From Pseudoxanthomonas sp. J31 (GTDB taxonomy: Bacteria; Pseudomonadota; Gammaproteobacteria; Xanthomonadales; Xanthomonadaceae), in assembly GCF_000510725.1 (NCBI RefSeq), contig NZ_AZNZ01000001.1:434001-498000 (forward strand): a stretch of 64,000 nt of DNA, read 5' to 3'. The notes below the pieces were generated by a model that searched no databases, was not told where the DNA came from, and was given only the letters and a program-made list of their open reading frames with translations. A program made the translations under genes and the position numbers. Of this stretch, positions 41,743-50,558 are shown piece after piece (positions within the stretch are counted from its first letter, which is position 1; each line of letters begins with the position of its first letter).

Positions 41743-42033
41743 ATGAAGATCGTCTTCCCCACGCCCGTGCAGGGCCCCAGCCAGGTGCAGGGCACCGCCC
41801 AGGAGCGCGCCGCGCAGGAGCGCGCGGCCGCCGCGCCGCAGTCCGCGCCCGATGCCGGCCGGCCCGCCGCCGACGCCGAGATCGTGCGCGCCGCCGAGGC
41901 CGCGCTGAAGGCGGACGTGAAGACCGACGGCCGCATCGCCGAGATCAAGCGCTCGATCCAGGCCGGCCGCATCCGCTTCGATGCCGACGTGCTGGCGACG
42001 ATGATCCTGCGTTTCCACGGCAAGCAGGACTGA
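41743..42033 (+). CDS. flgM: Anti-sigma-28 factor FlgM
   Basis: A 96-residue protein, disordered and Ala/Gln-rich for the first 45 residues, with the sigma-binding C-terminus DGRIAEIKRSIQAGRIRFDADVLATMILRF (about 64-93, given here by its ends). Start at 41743 has an AAGG ribosome site at the right distance. It holds FliA inactive until hook completion and is then exported. Followed by flgN after 1 nt. Confidence 0.92.
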   Translation: MKIVFPTPVQGPSQVQGTAQERAAQERAAAAPQSAPDAGRPAADAEIVRAAEAALKADVKTDGRIAEIKRSIQAGRIRFDADVLATMILRFHGKQD

Positions 42034-42034
42034 A

Positions 42035-42466
42035 ATGCACGCCACCGTGCTCGAGCAGATGATCGCGGGCCTGGACCGCGAACTGGAGATCTACCGCAAC
42101 CTGGCGCGCATGCTCGAGGAGCAGTACCAGGTGGCCGCGCGCCTGGACACCGCGGCGATGATGCGGATCAGCGAGTCGATCTCGCAGGGCCTGGCCCGGC
42201 TCGAGGACCAGGGCCAGGCGCGCCATCCGCGCCTGCTGGAAGTCGCGCGCCTGCTTTGCGGGCGCAGTGCCCAGGGCCTGCCCGCCGGCGCGGCGTTCAG
42301 CGCCGGGCAGCAGGCCGAGCTGGAGCAGCGCTGCTGCGAGCTGCGCGACATGGCCGTGCACTGCCGCACCCTGACCGTGCGCAACGGCAACCTGCTGGCC
42401 GCCCAGTACGAGACGATGAGCCAGGTGCTGTACGGCGAAAGCCATACCTATGCTCCGGCCGGCTGA
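42035..42466 (+). CDS. flgN: Flagellar export chaperone FlgN
   Basis: A 143-residue helical protein of FlgN type (LEQMIAGLDRELEIYRNLAR, later CRTLTVRNGNLLAAQYETM), the chaperone for FlgK and FlgL. The flgM-flgN order is as in most systems. Overlaps the glucosaminidase gene by 17 nt. Confidence 0.85.
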   Translation: MHATVLEQMIAGLDRELEIYRNLARMLEEQYQVAARLDTAAMMRISESISQGLARLEDQGQARHPRLLEVARLLCGRSAQGLPAGAAFSAGQQAELEQRCCELRDMAVHCRTLTVRNGNLLAAQYETMSQVLYGESHTYAPAG

Positions 42467-43190
42467 CGCAGGCTCCGCCGCCGGCGCCTGGGCCGCGCCG
42501 GCAGCGACCCGGCCCACCGCACCGACCTCCGGCCAGGCCGGCGCCTTCGCGCCGGCCTTCGCGCGCCTGCACGGCGAGATCGTCGACAGCATCCGCAACG
42601 GCTTCGGCCACGGCCAGGCGCGCACCGCGATGGCCGCCGGCGCGGCCATGGCCAACCTGCTGCCCTCGCAGCTGCCGGCGGCCACCGCCGCGGCCGCCGG
42701 CGCCGCCGGCGCGGCCGACGAGCAGCAGCGCCGCGGCTTCCTCGAATCGATCGCGCCGTGGACCCGGCAGGCCGCGGCGGCGCTGGGCGTGTCACCGGCG
42801 CTGGTGGCCGCGCACGCGGCGCTGGAATCGGGCTGGGGCCGGCAGCCGCCGCGCACCGGCGACGGCGGCAGCAGCCACAACCTGTTCGGGATCAAGGCCG
42901 GATCCGGGTGGAGCGGCGCCAGCGTCGAGGCGCTGACCCGCGAGGCCACCGCCGACGGCGGCCTGCTGCCGGTGATGCAGCGCTTCCGCGCCTATGGGGA
43001 CTACGCCTCCGCCTTCGCCGACTACGTGCGCCTGCTGCGCAGCCCGCGCTACGCCGGCGTGCGCGGCGCCGGCGACGATGCCGCCGCGTTCGCCGCCGGG
43101 CTGGTGCGCGGCGGCTACGCCACCGACCCGGACTACGCGGCCAAGCTGCGCCAGGTCGCCGGCCAGGTGCAGCGCCTCGCCGGCGGCTGA
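42450..43190 (+). CDS. Flagellar glucosaminidase (separate FlgJ C-terminal domain)
   Basis: A 246-residue protein. After about 90 Ala-rich residues comes a mannosyl-glycoprotein endo-beta-N-acetylglucosaminidase-like domain (about 98-243): LGVSPALVAAHAALESGWG with the catalytic Glu of LESGWG, then SSHNLFGIKAGSGW and FRAYGDYASAFADYVRLL. In enteric FlgJ this domain is fused to the rod-cap domain, which here is a separate 111-residue gene at 56314. No signal peptide is visible, so it probably leaves through the flagellar export apparatus to open the peptidoglycan. Confidence 0.88.
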   Translation: MLRPADAGSAAGAWAAPAATRPTAPTSGQAGAFAPAFARLHGEIVDSIRNGFGHGQARTAMAAGAAMANLLPSQLPAATAAAAGAAGAADEQQRRGFLESIAPWTRQAAAALGVSPALVAAHAALESGWGRQPPRTGDGGSSHNLFGIKAGSGWSGASVEALTREATADGGLLPVMQRFRAYGDYASAFADYVRLLRSPRYAGVRGAGDDAAAFAAGLVRGGYATDPDYAAKLRQVAGQVQRLAGG

Positions 43191-43343
43191 GCGTGCGTCC
43201 GCGCGCCAAAGCATGACGCGGCGCACGGAACGGAGAGAAGGCGCCGGAAACGCTTAATCGCCCGGACCGCGGCGTCGTCTTGATCAGGGGTGGGCGATGG
43301 CGTCCACGCCCCTCCTCTCGATGAACACCAAGGACACCTCACC

Positions 43344-44174
43344 ATGCTGAGCCTGCACACCAACTCCGCCGGCCTGACCATCCGCAACAACCTGGCGAGC
43401 AGCAACGCCGCGCTGTCGACCTCGATGACCCGCCTGGGCACCGGCTACAAGATCAACTCGGCCGCCGACGACGCCGCCGGCCTGCAGATCGCCACCCGCC
43501 TGCTGGCCCAGACCCGCGGCATGTCGGTCGCCGCGCAGAACACCCAGAACGGCATCTCGCTGATGCAGACCGCCGAAGGCGCGCTGCAGGAGTTCACCAA
43601 CATCGTCCTGCGCATGAAGGACCTGGCCACCCAGGCCGCCGACGGTTCCACCACCACCTCCGACCTCACCGCGCTGGACGCGGAGTACCAGGACCTGGTC
43701 AAGGAGCTGGGCAACATCCTCAGCAACACCACCTACGGCGGCGAAGCGCTGCTGGACGGCGGCAAGCTGGCCGGCTCGGTCAGCTTCCAGATCGGCGCGA
43801 CCGCGGCCGAGACCATGTCGGTGGACATCAGCGCCGACATCACCAAGCTGAAGGACTTCCAGGGCACCAATGCCAGCGACCTGACCACCAGCGGCAACGC
43901 CTCGGCCCTGATCAGCACGCTGAACACCACCCTGGACGACGTCGGCGCCGCCCGCTCCAAGCTGGGTGCGGCCCAGAACCGCCTGACCCACACCTACAAC
44001 AACCTGCAGAACATGCAGACCAACACCACCGATGCGCGCGGCCGCATCATGGACGTGGACTACGCCTCGGAGACCGCGAACATGACCGCCAAGAACATCC
44101 TGATGCAGGCCGGCACCTCGATGCTCAAGCAGTCCTCGCAGATGAGCCAGATGGTCCTGTCGCTGCTGCAGTAA
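43344..44174 (+). CDS. fliC: Flagellin (LafA-type, short)
   Basis: A 276-residue flagellin: conserved N-domain (NSAGLTIRNNLASSNAALST; AADDAAGLQIATRLLAQTRG) and C-domain (DYASETANMTAKNILMQAGT; SQMSQMVLSLLQ), with only a short variable centre of about 90 residues. The ATG at 43344 has a good AAGGA ribosome site. Lateral flagellins are typically this short. A single copy is present here. Confidence 0.97.
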   Translation: MLSLHTNSAGLTIRNNLASSNAALSTSMTRLGTGYKINSAADDAAGLQIATRLLAQTRGMSVAAQNTQNGISLMQTAEGALQEFTNIVLRMKDLATQAADGSTTTSDLTALDAEYQDLVKELGNILSNTTYGGEALLDGGKLAGSVSFQIGATAAETMSVDISADITKLKDFQGTNASDLTTSGNASALISTLNTTLDDVGAARSKLGAAQNRLTHTYNNLQNMQTNTTDARGRIMDVDYASETANMTAKNILMQAGTSMLKQSSQMSQMVLSLLQ

Positions 44175-44218
44175 TCCGCGGCCGGCAGGCGCGGCGGGCC
44201 CGCCCGCCGCGCGCCACC

Positions 44219-44262
44219 ACGACGGGTCGCCGGCCTTTGCCGGCGGCCCGTCGTCGTCTTTG
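44219..44262 (+). terminator. Terminator after flagellin gene
   Basis: A 16-bp stem (44219-44234 with 44239-44254, one G-U pair, CTTT loop) followed by CGTCTTTGG. The T tract is short but the stem is very strong. Confidence 0.75.
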
Positions 44263-44308
44263 GATTGCGTTGAGATTCGCCGCCTCCACCGGGTGCGGCC
44301 ACCACAAT
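44262..44308 (+). promoter_or_regulatory. Flagellar promoter of the fliM operon: direct repeat plus -10
   Basis: GGATTG-N5-AGATTC (44262-44278, 11-bp period) and, after 24 nt, CACAAT (44303-44308). The -10 and the following 40 nt up to CCCATGG closely resemble the fliE leader, which places the fliM start at 44343. Confidence 0.6.
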
Positions 44309-44342
44309 GCAGGCCCCTCCCAACCGGCTGCCTGCCTGCCCC

Positions 44343-45188
44343 ATGGCCCGCCCGCGCCTCCAACCCGGTCCCGCCACGGCGCGCGTCGCGCCGCTGGACC
44401 CGTGCACCCTGGGGCGCCCGTTCCACCTGCTGGACGGTTTCCTGCAGCGCCTGGCGCTGCACCTGGAGCAGGCCCTGCAGCACCGCTTCAACAGGCGTTG
44501 CGGCGCGCGCTTCCGGGTCGGCGCGGCGGGCATCGCCGCCAGCCTGCCGGGCGCCGACGGCGCCACCCGCTGGCGCGCCTACCGCGATGCGACAGGCGCG
44601 GTGGCCGTGCGCCTGGAGCGCCCGCTGCTGCTGGCCATGCTCGGCTTCCACTACGGCGACGATCCGGCCACCGCCGCGGCCCAGGCCGACGCGCCGGAAA
44701 CCGAGACCGAGCACCGCTTCACCGGCGGCCTCTACCCGCAGTTCCTGGACGCGCTGGCGGTGTGTTCCGGCGGCAGCGCCGGCGGCTTCGCCGCCGAGGC
44801 CGCCGCCTCGCCCCACGCCGGCCGCCGCATCGTGCGCATCGAGCTGCACGAGGACGGCTTGGGCCTGGCCGGGCGCCTGGAACTGGCCCTGGACGAAGCC
44901 TGGCTGGAGCACCTGTTCCACCACGTCGCCCCGGCGCGCCCGGCGCTGGCGCCGGCGCCCGATGCCGGCCAGCCGCTGCAGCGGCGCCTGCCGGTGACCC
45001 TCAACGCGCGCATCGCCACCCGCGAGATCGCGTTCGAGGACCTGCTGCGCCTGCGTCCCGGCGACATCCTGCCGATCCGCCCGGTCGGCACCGCCGACGT
45101 CCTGGTCGAGGACGTGCACCTCTTCCGCGCCAGCGTCGCCGAACAGGGCGGGACGCTGTGCCTGACCTCCTTCGTGCCTGTCGAGTAA
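44343..45188 (+). CDS. fliM: FliM-like flagellar motor switch protein (no CheY-binding motif)
   Basis: A 281-residue protein. A middle domain (about residues 20-180) is only distantly FliM-like; the C-terminal SpoA domain is clear (RIATREIAFEDLLRLRPGDI, then LPIRPVGTADVLVEDVHLFR). The N-terminus lacks the EIDALL-type CheY-binding peptide of chemotactic motors. An ATG at 44307 would add 12 residues but lies in the predicted -10; I prefer 44343. It is followed by fliN 3 nt later. Its identity also rests on position. Confidence 0.8.
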   Translation: MARPRLQPGPATARVAPLDPCTLGRPFHLLDGFLQRLALHLEQALQHRFNRRCGARFRVGAAGIAASLPGADGATRWRAYRDATGAVAVRLERPLLLAMLGFHYGDDPATAAAQADAPETETEHRFTGGLYPQFLDALAVCSGGSAGGFAAEAAASPHAGRRIVRIELHEDGLGLAGRLELALDEAWLEHLFHHVAPARPALAPAPDAGQPLQRRLPVTLNARIATREIAFEDLLRLRPGDILPIRPVGTADVLVEDVHLFRASVAEQGGTLCLTSFVPVE

Positions 45189-45191
45189 GCC

Positions 45192-45530
45192 ATGAGTACC
45201 CGTGATTTCGACGCCGACGCGCTGCTGGGCGCGCTCGCCGGCCAGGCCGCCGAGCCGTCCGAGGCGGCGCCCGCGCAACGCGCGCCGTTGCAGCTGCTGC
45301 GGCGCATCCCGGTGCGCCTGACCCTGGAGGTCGGCAGCGCCACCCTGCCGCTGTCGGAGCTGGTCGCCCTCGAGCACGGCTCGGTGGTGGAGCTGGACCG
45401 GCTGGCCGGCGAGCCGCTGCTGATCAAGGTCAACGGCGCCACCATCGGGCGTGCCGAAGTGGTGGTGGCCGGCGACAACTACGGGCTGAAGGTCGTGGAA
45501 CTGGACGACCTGGGCTCGCTGGCGCCATGA
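45192..45530 (+). CDS. fliN: Flagellar motor switch protein FliN
   Basis: A 112-residue SpoA protein: LQLLRRIPVRLTLEVGSATL and LSELVALEHGSVVELDRLAG, then PLLIKVNGATIGRAEVVVAG, the FliN signature. Forms the lower C ring with FliM. ATGA overlap with fliP leaves no room for fliO. Confidence 0.94.
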   Translation: MSTRDFDADALLGALAGQAAEPSEAAPAQRAPLQLLRRIPVRLTLEVGSATLPLSELVALEHGSVVELDRLAGEPLLIKVNGATIGRAEVVVAGDNYGLKVVELDDLGSLAP

Positions 45531-46270
45531 GCAGGCGCCTCGCGCGGGCGCTGCCGGCCGCGGGCCTGCTGGCGCTGGCGCCGGTCGCGGCGCAGGCCGC
45601 GGCCACCGCACCGATGGTGTCCGGCTCGATCGAGCAGGGCTTCACGGTCAAGACCCAGATCCTGGTCCTGATGACGCTGCTGGGGCTGCTGCCGGCCCTG
45701 GTGATGACCATGACCAGCTTCCTGCGCTACGTGATCGTGCTGTCCCTGCTCAAGCAGGCGCTGGGCCTGCAGCAGGGCCTGCCGCAGCGGGTCGTCACCG
45801 GCGTGGCGCTGGTGCTGACCCTGCTGGTGATGCGCCCGGTCGGCGAGCGCATCTGGAACGAGGCGATGGTCCCCTACGACCAGGACCAGATCACCATGCA
45901 GGAGGCCCTGCGCCGCGGCAACGTGCCGCTGTCGCGCTTCATGCTGGCGCAGACCGACAAGGCCACCCTGGCCCACATCGCCACCATCTCCGGCTCGCCG
46001 GCCGGCCTGGACCCGGAGGCGCAGCCGTTCACGGTCAAGCTGGCCGCGTTCGTGCTCAGCGAACTGAAGACCGCGTTCCAGATCGGCTGCATGCTGTTCA
46101 TCCCGTTCCTGGTGATCGACATCGTGGTGGCCTCGCTGCTGATGTCGATGGGCATGATGATGCTCTCGCCGCTGGTGATATCGCTGCCGCTCAAGTTGCT
46201 GCTGTTCGTGCTGGTGGACGGCTGGTCGCTGACGGTCAACACCCTGGTCACCAGCGTGCAGGGGATATAG
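45527..46270 (+). CDS. fliP: Flagellar export gate protein FliP
   Basis: A 247-residue protein with a cleavable-looking signal peptide (residues 1-25) and four helices. Motifs: VKTQILVLMTLLGLLPALVM, MTSFLRYVIVLSLLKQALGL, and FQIGCMLFIPFLVIDIVVAS with LLMSMGMMMLSP. Core of the type III export gate with FliQ and FliR. Confidence 0.96.
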   Translation: MSRRLARALPAAGLLALAPVAAQAAATAPMVSGSIEQGFTVKTQILVLMTLLGLLPALVMTMTSFLRYVIVLSLLKQALGLQQGLPQRVVTGVALVLTLLVMRPVGERIWNEAMVPYDQDQITMQEALRRGNVPLSRFMLAQTDKATLAHIATISGSPAGLDPEAQPFTVKLAAFVLSELKTAFQIGCMLFIPFLVIDIVVASLLMSMGMMMLSPLVISLPLKLLLFVLVDGWSLTVNTLVTSVQGI

Positions 46271-46274
46271 CGGC

Positions 46275-46544
46275 ATGAGCCCGGACATCGTCGCCGAGCT
46301 GGCGATGGGCGCGCTGCGCCTGATCATCCTGCTGGTGCTGGTGCTGATCGTGCCGAGCATGGTGGTGGGCGTGCTGGTGAGCCTGTTCCAGGCCGCGACC
46401 CAGATCAACGAACAGACCATGAGCTTCCTGCCGCGCCTGGTGTGCACCCTGCTGGTGATCGGCCTGGCCGGGCACTGGGTGGCCGCGCAGCTGATGCAGT
46501 ACACCGTGGGAATCTTCCAGCGCGCCGCGCAGCTGGTGGGGTAG
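46275..46544 (+). CDS. fliQ: Flagellar export gate protein FliQ
   Basis: An 89-residue protein with two transmembrane helices, including MVVGVLVSLFQAATQINEQT and MSFLPRLVCTLLVIGLAGHW, the FliQ pattern. It follows fliP by 4 nt and is followed 5 nt later by fliR. Confidence 0.95.
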   Translation: MSPDIVAELAMGALRLIILLVLVLIVPSMVVGVLVSLFQAATQINEQTMSFLPRLVCTLLVIGLAGHWVAAQLMQYTVGIFQRAAQLVG

Positions 46545-46549
46545 CGGCG

Positions 46550-47335
46550 ATGGAGGCGTTGCTGCACCAGCTGCAGGACGTCTACACCGTCCTGCTGTGG
46601 CCGTTCTTCCGCTTCGCCGCGGCGCTGGCGGTTGCGCCGGTGCTGGGCGAGGCGCTGGTGCCGGTGCGCGCGCGGATGCTGCTGGCCCTGGTGCTGGCGG
46701 TGGCGGTGCAGCCGGCGCTGCCGCCGCCGCCGCAGGTGGACCCGGTCTCGCTGCACGGGGTGGTGCTGGTGTTCGAGCAGGTGCTGGTGGGCGGCATGAT
46801 CGGCCTGGCGTTCCACCTGGTGCTGGCGGCGCTGACCCTGTTCGGCGTGCTGGCCTCCTCGCAGATGGGCCTGGCCATGGCCATGCTCAACGACCCGGTG
46901 AGCGGCACCCCCAGCGACGCGGTCTCGGTCCTGGTCTACGTGGTGTTCGTGCTGCTGTTCTTCGCCTTCGACGGCCACCTGCTGGTGACCCACGTGCTGG
47001 CGCGCAGCTTCCACGTGTGGCCGGTGGGCGCCGCCTCGCTGGACGACGGCGCGCTGCTGCGGCTGGCGCTGGGGGTGGGCTGGATCTTCGCCGCGGCACT
47101 GATGCTGGCGCTGCCGCTGGTGTTCGCGGCCATGGCGGTGCAGTTCGGCTCCGGCCTGCTCAACCGCGTGGCCCCGACCCTGAACCTGTTCGCGCTGGGC
47201 TTCTCGGTGACCATCGCCTTCGGCCTGCTGCTGGTGATGCTGCTGGTGCCGTCGCTGCCAGGCCATGTGCAGCGGATGCTGGCGCACGTGGTCGGGATGC
47301 TGGACGGCCTGGCCGCCGCCCCGGGGGTGCCATGA
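46550..47335 (+). CDS. fliR: Flagellar export gate protein FliR
   Basis: A 261-residue protein with about six helices. Signature segments: LLWPFFRFAAALAVAPVLGE, VVLVFEQVLVGGMIGLAFHL and NRVAPTLNLFALGFSVTIAF. The ATG at 46550 is right after fliQ. ATGA overlap with flhB. Confidence 0.95.
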   Translation: MEALLHQLQDVYTVLLWPFFRFAAALAVAPVLGEALVPVRARMLLALVLAVAVQPALPPPPQVDPVSLHGVVLVFEQVLVGGMIGLAFHLVLAALTLFGVLASSQMGLAMAMLNDPVSGTPSDAVSVLVYVVFVLLFFAFDGHLLVTHVLARSFHVWPVGAASLDDGALLRLALGVGWIFAAALMLALPLVFAAMAVQFGSGLLNRVAPTLNLFALGFSVTIAFGLLLVMLLVPSLPGHVQRMLAHVVGMLDGLAAAPGVP

Positions 47336-48468
47336 GCCAGTCCGATGCCGGGGACAAGAGCGAAAAGCCGACCCCGCACAAGCTGCGCAAGGCGCGCGAG
47401 GAAGGGCAGGTCGCCCGCTCGCGCGACGTCGGCACCGCGGTCGGGGTGCTGGCCTGCCTGCAGCTGGCGCTGTGGCTGATGCCGGGCTGGCTGGACGACT
47501 TCCGCCGGCTGTTCGCGCTGGCCATGCCCGGGCCCGGGCCGGGCGGGCTGGACGACGCCGCCTCGCAGCTGTTCCCGGCGACCCTCATGCTGCTGGCGAA
47601 GATGCTGCTGCCGCTGGCGGCGGTGCCGGCCTGCATCGCCCTGGCCTCGCTGTTCCCCGGCGGCTGGGTGCTGGCGCCGGCGCAGCTGCAGCCCAGGTTC
47701 AGCCGGCTGAACCCGGCCGCCAACCTCGGCAAGCTGGTCAAGCCACGGCACTACGCCCAGACCGGCATGCTGGTGCTCAAGTGCGTGGCGGTGCTGGCGG
47801 TTCTGTACTGGCAGTGCCGCGGCAACCTGCGCGCGTTCGCCGCGCTGCAGGGCGTGCCGCTGGAGGACGCGCTGGCCGGTGGCTCGCGCCTGCTGCTTGA
47901 TACGATGCTGTGGCTGTGCGCGGTGCTGGCGGCGTTCGCGCTGGCCGACGTGCCGCTGCAGGGCCTGCTGTTCCTGCGCGAGCAGCGCATGAGCAAGCGC
48001 GACCTGAAGGAAGAGCACAAGCAGAACGAAGGCCGGCCCGAGGTCAAGCAGCGCATGCGCCAGCTGCGGCGGGCGATGCTGCACAGCGGCATCCGCCGCG
48101 CGGTGCCCCAGGCCGACGTGGTGGTGGTCAACCCGACCCACTACGCGGTGGCGCTCAAGTACGACGAGTCCCGCGCGCAGGCGCCCTTCGTGCTGGCCAA
48201 GGGCCTGGATGAGTCGGCGCTGTTCATCCGCCAGGTGGCCGAGGCCCACGGCGTCGAGGTGCTCGAGCTGCCGCCGCTGGCGCGCGCGGTCTACCACACC
48301 AGCCAGGTCAACCAGCAGATCCCGGCCGCGCTGTACGACGCGGTCGCCCAGGTCCTGATCTACGTGCTGCAGATCAAGGCCTTCCGCAACGGCCAGCGGC
48401 GCGCGCCGCCGCGCCGGCCGGCGCGCCTGGACATCCCCGCAGAACTGAGTTCCCCCGAGCCGGCATGA
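47332..48468 (+). CDS. flhB: Flagellar export switch protein FlhB
   Basis: A 378-residue protein. It starts with the family pattern DKSEKPTPHKLRKAREEGQV, has four helices, and a cytosolic domain with the self-cleavage site Asn267-Pro-Thr-His270 (VVVNPTHYAVALKY). It switches export from hook to filament substrates with FliK. ATGA overlap with flhA. Confidence 0.97.
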   Translation: MSQSDAGDKSEKPTPHKLRKAREEGQVARSRDVGTAVGVLACLQLALWLMPGWLDDFRRLFALAMPGPGPGGLDDAASQLFPATLMLLAKMLLPLAAVPACIALASLFPGGWVLAPAQLQPRFSRLNPAANLGKLVKPRHYAQTGMLVLKCVAVLAVLYWQCRGNLRAFAALQGVPLEDALAGGSRLLLDTMLWLCAVLAAFALADVPLQGLLFLREQRMSKRDLKEEHKQNEGRPEVKQRMRQLRRAMLHSGIRRAVPQADVVVVNPTHYAVALKYDESRAQAPFVLAKGLDESALFIRQVAEAHGVEVLELPPLARAVYHTSQVNQQIPAALYDAVAQVLIYVLQIKAFRNGQRRAPPRRPARLDIPAELSSPEPA

Positions 48469-50558
48469 ACCCGTCCAAGAACTTCCTCGCCCCCCTGCGC
48501 CGGATCAAGGTCGGCGCGCCGCTGGCCCTGCTGCTGATGCTGGCCATGCTGGTGCTGCCGTTGCCGCCGGCGGTGCTGGACACCCTGTTCGTGTTCAACA
48601 TCGCCCTGGCCATCGTGGTGATCCTGGTCAGCGTGACGGTGCGGCGGCCGCTGGAGTTCTCCGCGTTCCCGACCATCATCCTCGGCGCCACGCTGATGCG
48701 GCTGATGCTCAACGTGGCCTCCACCCGGGTGGTGCTGCTCAACGGCCACGAGGGCACCGACGCGGCCGGCCGCGTGATCGAGGCCTTCGGCCACGTGGTG
48801 ATCGGCGGCAACTTCGTGGTCGGCCTGGTGGTGTTCGTCATCCTGATGATCATCAACTTCGTGGTGGTCACCAAGGGCGCCGAGCGCATCTCCGAGGTCT
48901 CGGCGCGCTTCACCCTGGACGCGCTGCCCGGCAAGCAGATGGCGATCGACGCCGACCTCAACGCCGGCCTGATCACCCAGGACCAGGCGCAACAGCGCCG
49001 CGCCGAGGTCGCTGCCGAGGCCGACTTCTACGGCGCGATGGACGGCGCCTCCAAGTTCGTCCGCGGCGACGCCATCGCCGGCATCCTGGTGCTGGTCATC
49101 AACCTGGTCGGCGGCCTGCTGATCGGCATGGCCATGAACGGCATGGGCTTCGCCGACGCCTTCCAGCAGTACGGCCTGCTGACCATCGGCGACGGCCTGG
49201 TGGCGCAGATCCCGGCGCTGCTGCTGTCGGCCGCGGCGGCGATCATCGTCACCCGGATCAGCTCCAGCGGCGACATGGAGCAGCAGTTGGGGCAGCAGCT
49301 GCTGGCTTCGCCCAGCGTGATGTACGGCACCGCCGGCCTGCTGCTGCTGCTGGCGATGCTGCCGGGCATGCCGGGCCTGCTGTTCCTGGCCTTCGCCGCG
49401 CTGCTCGGCTACCTCGGCTGGCGCCTGCAGCGCGGGGGCGCGGCGGTGGAAGCCCCGGACCCGGCGCGCGAGGTCGAGGCCACCCTGCTGTCGGCGCCGC
49501 CGGCGGCGCTGGACTGGGCCAGCATCCCGTACGTGGAAACCCTGTCGGTGGCGCTGGGCTACAAGCTCATCGGCCTGATCGACGAAGCCCAGGGCGCGCC
49601 GCTGCTCAAGCGCCTGCGTGGCATGCGCCAGAACCTGTCGGAGAACCTCGGCTTCCTGGTGCCGCCGATCGGCGCGCGCAGCGACCTGTCGCAGCCGCCG
49701 GCGCAGTACTCGGTGCTGATGGCCGGCGCGGTGGTGGCGCAGGGCCAGGTGCACGCCAACCGGCTGATGGCCATCCCCTCGGCCAAGGTGTACGGCGAAC
49801 TGGACGGGATCCCGGACGTGGACCCTGCCTACGAGATGCAGGTCACCTGGATCGAGCCGGAGCGCAAGGCGCACGCGCTGGGCCTGGGCTACCAGGTGGT
49901 GGACTGCTCCACCGTGATCGCCACCCACCTGGCCAAGGTGGTCAGCGACAACCTGCAGGACCTGTTCACCTACGACGACGTGGCGGCCATGCTCGAGCGC
50001 CTGTCGGCGCAGGCGCCGGTGCTGGGGGAGGCGCTGGGCAAGGCGCTGAGCCACGGCCAGCTGCGCCGCGTGTTCGGCCAGCTGCTGGCGGAGAACGTGT
50101 CGCTGAAGGACATCCGCGGCATCGCCTCGGCCCTGGTCGAGGCGGCCGAGGGCACCAAGGACCCGGTGCTGCTGGCGGCGGAGGTGCGCTGCGCGCTGCG
50201 CCGGCAGATCGTGGCCGGGATCTTCGGCCAGCGCCGGCAGATCCACGGCTTCGGCCTGGGCAGCGAGCTGGAGGGCCTGCTGCTGGGCGCGCTCAGCAGC
50301 GCCGAGAGCTCCAGCAGCCGCATCGCCCTGGACAACTTCCCGATCGATCCCAACGTGCTGACCCAGCTGCAGCTCAACATGCCGGCCACGCGCGAGCAGA
50401 TGAAGCAGCAGGGCCTGCCGCCGGTGCTGCTGGTGATCCCGCGGCTGCGCCCGATCCTGGCGCGCTACGCACGGCTGTTCGCGCCCGGCTTGAACGTGCT
50501 CTCGTACAACGAGATCCCCGATGGGCGGGAGGTAAGCCTGGTCGGCACCCTCGGCTGA
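48465..50558 (+). CDS. flhA: Flagellar export gate protein FlhA
   Basis: A 697-residue protein. The N-terminal half has about eight helices and the FHIPEP-type core (VSVTVRRPLEFSAFPTIILG; FTLDALPGKQMAIDADLNAG; AEADFYGAMDGASKFVRGDA). The C-terminal cytosolic ring domain docks export chaperones. It closes the fliMNPQR-flhBA operon. No flhF or flhG follows. Confidence 0.97.
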   Translation: MNPSKNFLAPLRRIKVGAPLALLLMLAMLVLPLPPAVLDTLFVFNIALAIVVILVSVTVRRPLEFSAFPTIILGATLMRLMLNVASTRVVLLNGHEGTDAAGRVIEAFGHVVIGGNFVVGLVVFVILMIINFVVVTKGAERISEVSARFTLDALPGKQMAIDADLNAGLITQDQAQQRRAEVAAEADFYGAMDGASKFVRGDAIAGILVLVINLVGGLLIGMAMNGMGFADAFQQYGLLTIGDGLVAQIPALLLSAAAAIIVTRISSSGDMEQQLGQQLLASPSVMYGTAGLLLLLAMLPGMPGLLFLAFAALLGYLGWRLQRGGAAVEAPDPAREVEATLLSAPPAALDWASIPYVETLSVALGYKLIGLIDEAQGAPLLKRLRGMRQNLSENLGFLVPPIGARSDLSQPPAQYSVLMAGAVVAQGQVHANRLMAIPSAKVYGELDGIPDVDPAYEMQVTWIEPERKAHALGLGYQVVDCSTVIATHLAKVVSDNLQDLFTYDDVAAMLERLSAQAPVLGEALGKALSHGQLRRVFGQLLAENVSLKDIRGIASALVEAAEGTKDPVLLAAEVRCALRRQIVAGIFGQRRQIHGFGLGSELEGLLLGALSSAESSSSRIALDNFPIDPNVLTQLQLNMPATREQMKQQGLPPVLLVIPRLRPILARYARLFAPGLNVLSYNEIPDGREVSLVGTLG

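Noticed and set aside
43198-43343. Sigma-28 promoter before flagellin
   Set aside because: The best alignment, GAAA-N15-ACCGCGGC near 43247, matches the -10 at only three positions. A sigma-28 promoter is expected here but I cannot support one.
44307-44342. ATG at 44307 as the fliM start
   Set aside because: It overlaps the CACAAT element that has the same position and context as in the fliE promoter, and the similarity of the two leaders extends to the ATG at 44343.
45527-45534. A missed fliO between fliN and fliP
   Set aside because: fliN and fliP overlap by 4 nt, so there is no room; lateral systems also commonly lack fliO.
43284-45611. A long antisense frame across fliC and fliM
   Set aside because: Flagellin and SpoA domains are unambiguous on the plus strand; the antisense translation is low complexity.
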